Positions 4,002 through 5,349 of a DNA stretch of 5,349 nucleotides are shown one piece after another; the first letter of the stretch is position 1, and each line of letters opens with the position of its first letter. The notes below the pieces were generated by a model. That model was not told the DNA's origin. It made no database searches and worked only from the letters and a program-made list of their open reading frames with translations. This stretch comes from Campylobacteraceae bacterium (lineage in GTDB: Bacteria; Campylobacterota; Campylobacteria; Campylobacterales; Sulfurovaceae). The position numbers and the translations under genes are program-made. The stretch lies in the NCBI GenBank assembly GCA_027066355.1, contig JAMONW010000174.1, positions 1 to 5,349 of the forward strand, given 5' to 3'.

Positions 4002-5349
4002 GTTTCAATACAACACTTGTTTCGGTTCAATAAGATGAAATAAAATCAGATTTGAAATCTCCTAAAGAGTTTCAATACAACACTTGTTTCGGTTCAATCA
4101 GAGACTATATGTTAGCAACTGCTGGTTGGAGATAGTTTCAATACAACACTTGTTTCGGTTCAATTTTCAACATCAACTTCAGACATTCCAAATAAATCTG
4201 TTTCAATACAACACTTGTTTCGGTTCAATTATCGACTTAGGTAATAAAGTAGATAGCAGAGCTTAGTTTCAATACAACACTTGTTTCGGTTCAATATATG
4301 TAAATTATTAAAATACAACATACAAAAAGCTGTTTCAATACAACACTTGTTTCGGTTCAATTGTGCCTTTGCCCCACTTTTAGCTATTTTATTGCTGTTT
4401 CAATACAACACTTGTTTCGGTTCAATATTAGTTCATTATTCTCCAATAAATTAACAGAAGCGTTTCAATACAACACTTGTTTCGGTTCAATCTTTTTTTC
4501 TCAATAGACATCAAAATTGATTTAGCTGTTTCAATACAACACTTGTTTCGGTTCAATTTCACCTTTTTAAGGTTTTCTTTAACCTCTTTAAGGGTTTCAA
4601 TACAACACTTGTTTCGGTTCAATAATTGCTTTATATGCAACTGTCGCAGTAGTTGGTTTGTTTCAATACAACACTTGTTTCGGTTCAATCTGTATTTTGT
4701 TACCATTAATTCCCATTACACTAGTTTCAATACAACACTTGTTTCGGTTCAATTTGCTTCTTTTTGTTTTCTTCCCAAGTTGTGAGCCGTTTCAATACAA
4801 CACTTGTTTCGGTTCAATACCTAAAAGATATTGTAGATGAAAAAACTGTTAGGTTTCAATACAACACTTGTTTCGGTTCAATATATTTAAAGATAAAATC
4901 CAAAATAAGGCTACTTCTGTTTCAATACAACACTTGTTTCGGTTCAATTCTTTTGTTGAAACAGCAAATGTTTTAGGTTTAAGGTTTCAATACAACACTT
5001 GTTTCGGTTCAATCATTTGGCTGTTACTATAACTGCTCGGATTTTCATGTTTCAATACAACACTTGTTTCGGTTCAATAAAGCAAACTATACCTAATTTT
5101 TGCTCGATAACCTGTTTCAATACAACACTTGTTTCGGTTCAATTTTTGTTTTAATCAGATTTGTTATATATGTTTTATCGTTTCAATACAACACTTGTTT
5201 CGGTTCAATCATTTGGGCTTAACTCTTCTTGCTCTAAGGGTAGGTTTCAATACAACACTTGTTTCGGTTCAATGTATTCTAGGTATGGAACAGCCGATGA
5301 AAGTAGACTGTTTCAATACAACACTTGTTTCGGTTCAATATACATTTAT
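4002..5349 (-). CRISPR. CRISPR array, 21 identical 30-bp repeats, continuing past the right edge
   Basis: The repeat begins GTTTCAATAC and ends CGGTTCAAT on the plus strand. Starts are 4002, 4069, 4135, 4200, 4266, 4332, 4397, 4462, 4528, 4594, 4660, 4724, 4789, 4853, 4919, 4984, 5049, 5114, 5180, 5244 and 5310. All 21 copies look identical by eye. Twenty complete spacers measure 34-37 bp (mostly 35 or 36), none duplicated; a twenty-first starts at 5340 and is cut by the edge, and a further spacer lies at 3967-4001. On the minus strand the repeat ends in ATTGAAAC, the usual 8-nt 5' handle of Cas6-processed crRNAs. This and the degenerate repeat on the left indicate leftward transcription from a leader beyond 5349. 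Length and handle fit type I-B or III-A/III-B rather than the 36-bp repeats of type II. No cas gene is present here. Short open frames inside the array arise from the repeat itself and are not genes. Confidence 0.98.

Noticed and set aside
4821..4832. A 12-base match between the spacer at 4819-4852 and polX at 2408-2419 (CTAAAAGATATT)
   Set aside because: It is short, AT-rich and encodes a common LKDI stretch; this is expected by chance and is not self-targeting.
4084..4976. Open reading frames of 60-102 codons on both strands inside the CRISPR array
   Set aside because: They are made of the repeat translated again and again (LNRNKCCIET or FQYNTCFGSI type units) plus spacers. They are not genes.
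4044..5163. An 11-base sequence (AATCAGATTTG) shared by the spacers at 4032-4068 and 5144-5179
   Set aside because: In AT-rich DNA one match of this length among about twenty spacers is near chance, and the flanks do not agree.
5014..5243. The spacers at 5014-5048 and 5210-5243 both begin CATTTGG
   Set aside because: Seven bases only, with the rest unrelated; no sign of a shared origin.

Overview
The window is AT-rich throughout. Its codon choice (AAA, TTA, ATA and AGA dominate), its A-rich leaders with AAAGG-type ribosome binding sites and its protein sequences fit a member of the Campylobacterota (epsilonproteobacteria: Campylobacter, Arcobacter, Sulfurimonas or Nautilia relatives). This placement is inferred from style and was not tested by a search.

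Left third (1-1639): two genes on the minus strand. The start of metY (O-acetylhomoserine sulfhydrylase, methionine/cysteine biosynthesis) runs off the left edge. Upstream of it lies a complete lhgO (L-2-hydroxyglutarate oxidase, a metabolite-repair flavoenzyme). The 107 bp between them hold a promoter-like site for metY, so the two are probably separate transcription units. The lhgO stop codon lies inside a degenerate 7-bp tandem repeat.

Middle (1640-3463): a 99-bp divergent promoter region, then a complete polX on the plus strand. PolX is a bacterial family X DNA polymerase with a C-terminal PHP exonuclease, acting in gap-filling DNA repair. All of its recognisable polymerase and PHP metal ligands are present.

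Right (3464-5349): about 490 bp without a gene, holding four copies of a short palindromic repeat and a few hairpins. It is followed by a CRISPR array of 21 identical 30-bp repeats (4002-5339) that runs off the right edge. Twenty complete spacers of 34-37 bp separate them. A degenerate partial repeat at 3951-3966, one spacer length to the left, and the ATTGAAAC end of the repeat on the minus strand both indicate that the array is transcribed right to left. The leader, and any linked cas genes, should then lie beyond 5349. No cas gene is visible, so the CRISPR type cannot be fixed; repeat form and spacer length fit type I-B or type III.

The genes do not form an obvious pathway: methionine synthesis, metabolite repair, DNA repair and adaptive immunity simply sit side by side. 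I found no clear new gene system. The most interesting material is the CRISPR array: its degenerate distal end with an abutting hairpin, the duplicated handle motif in its repeat, and an apparent coding-strand bias among its spacers.
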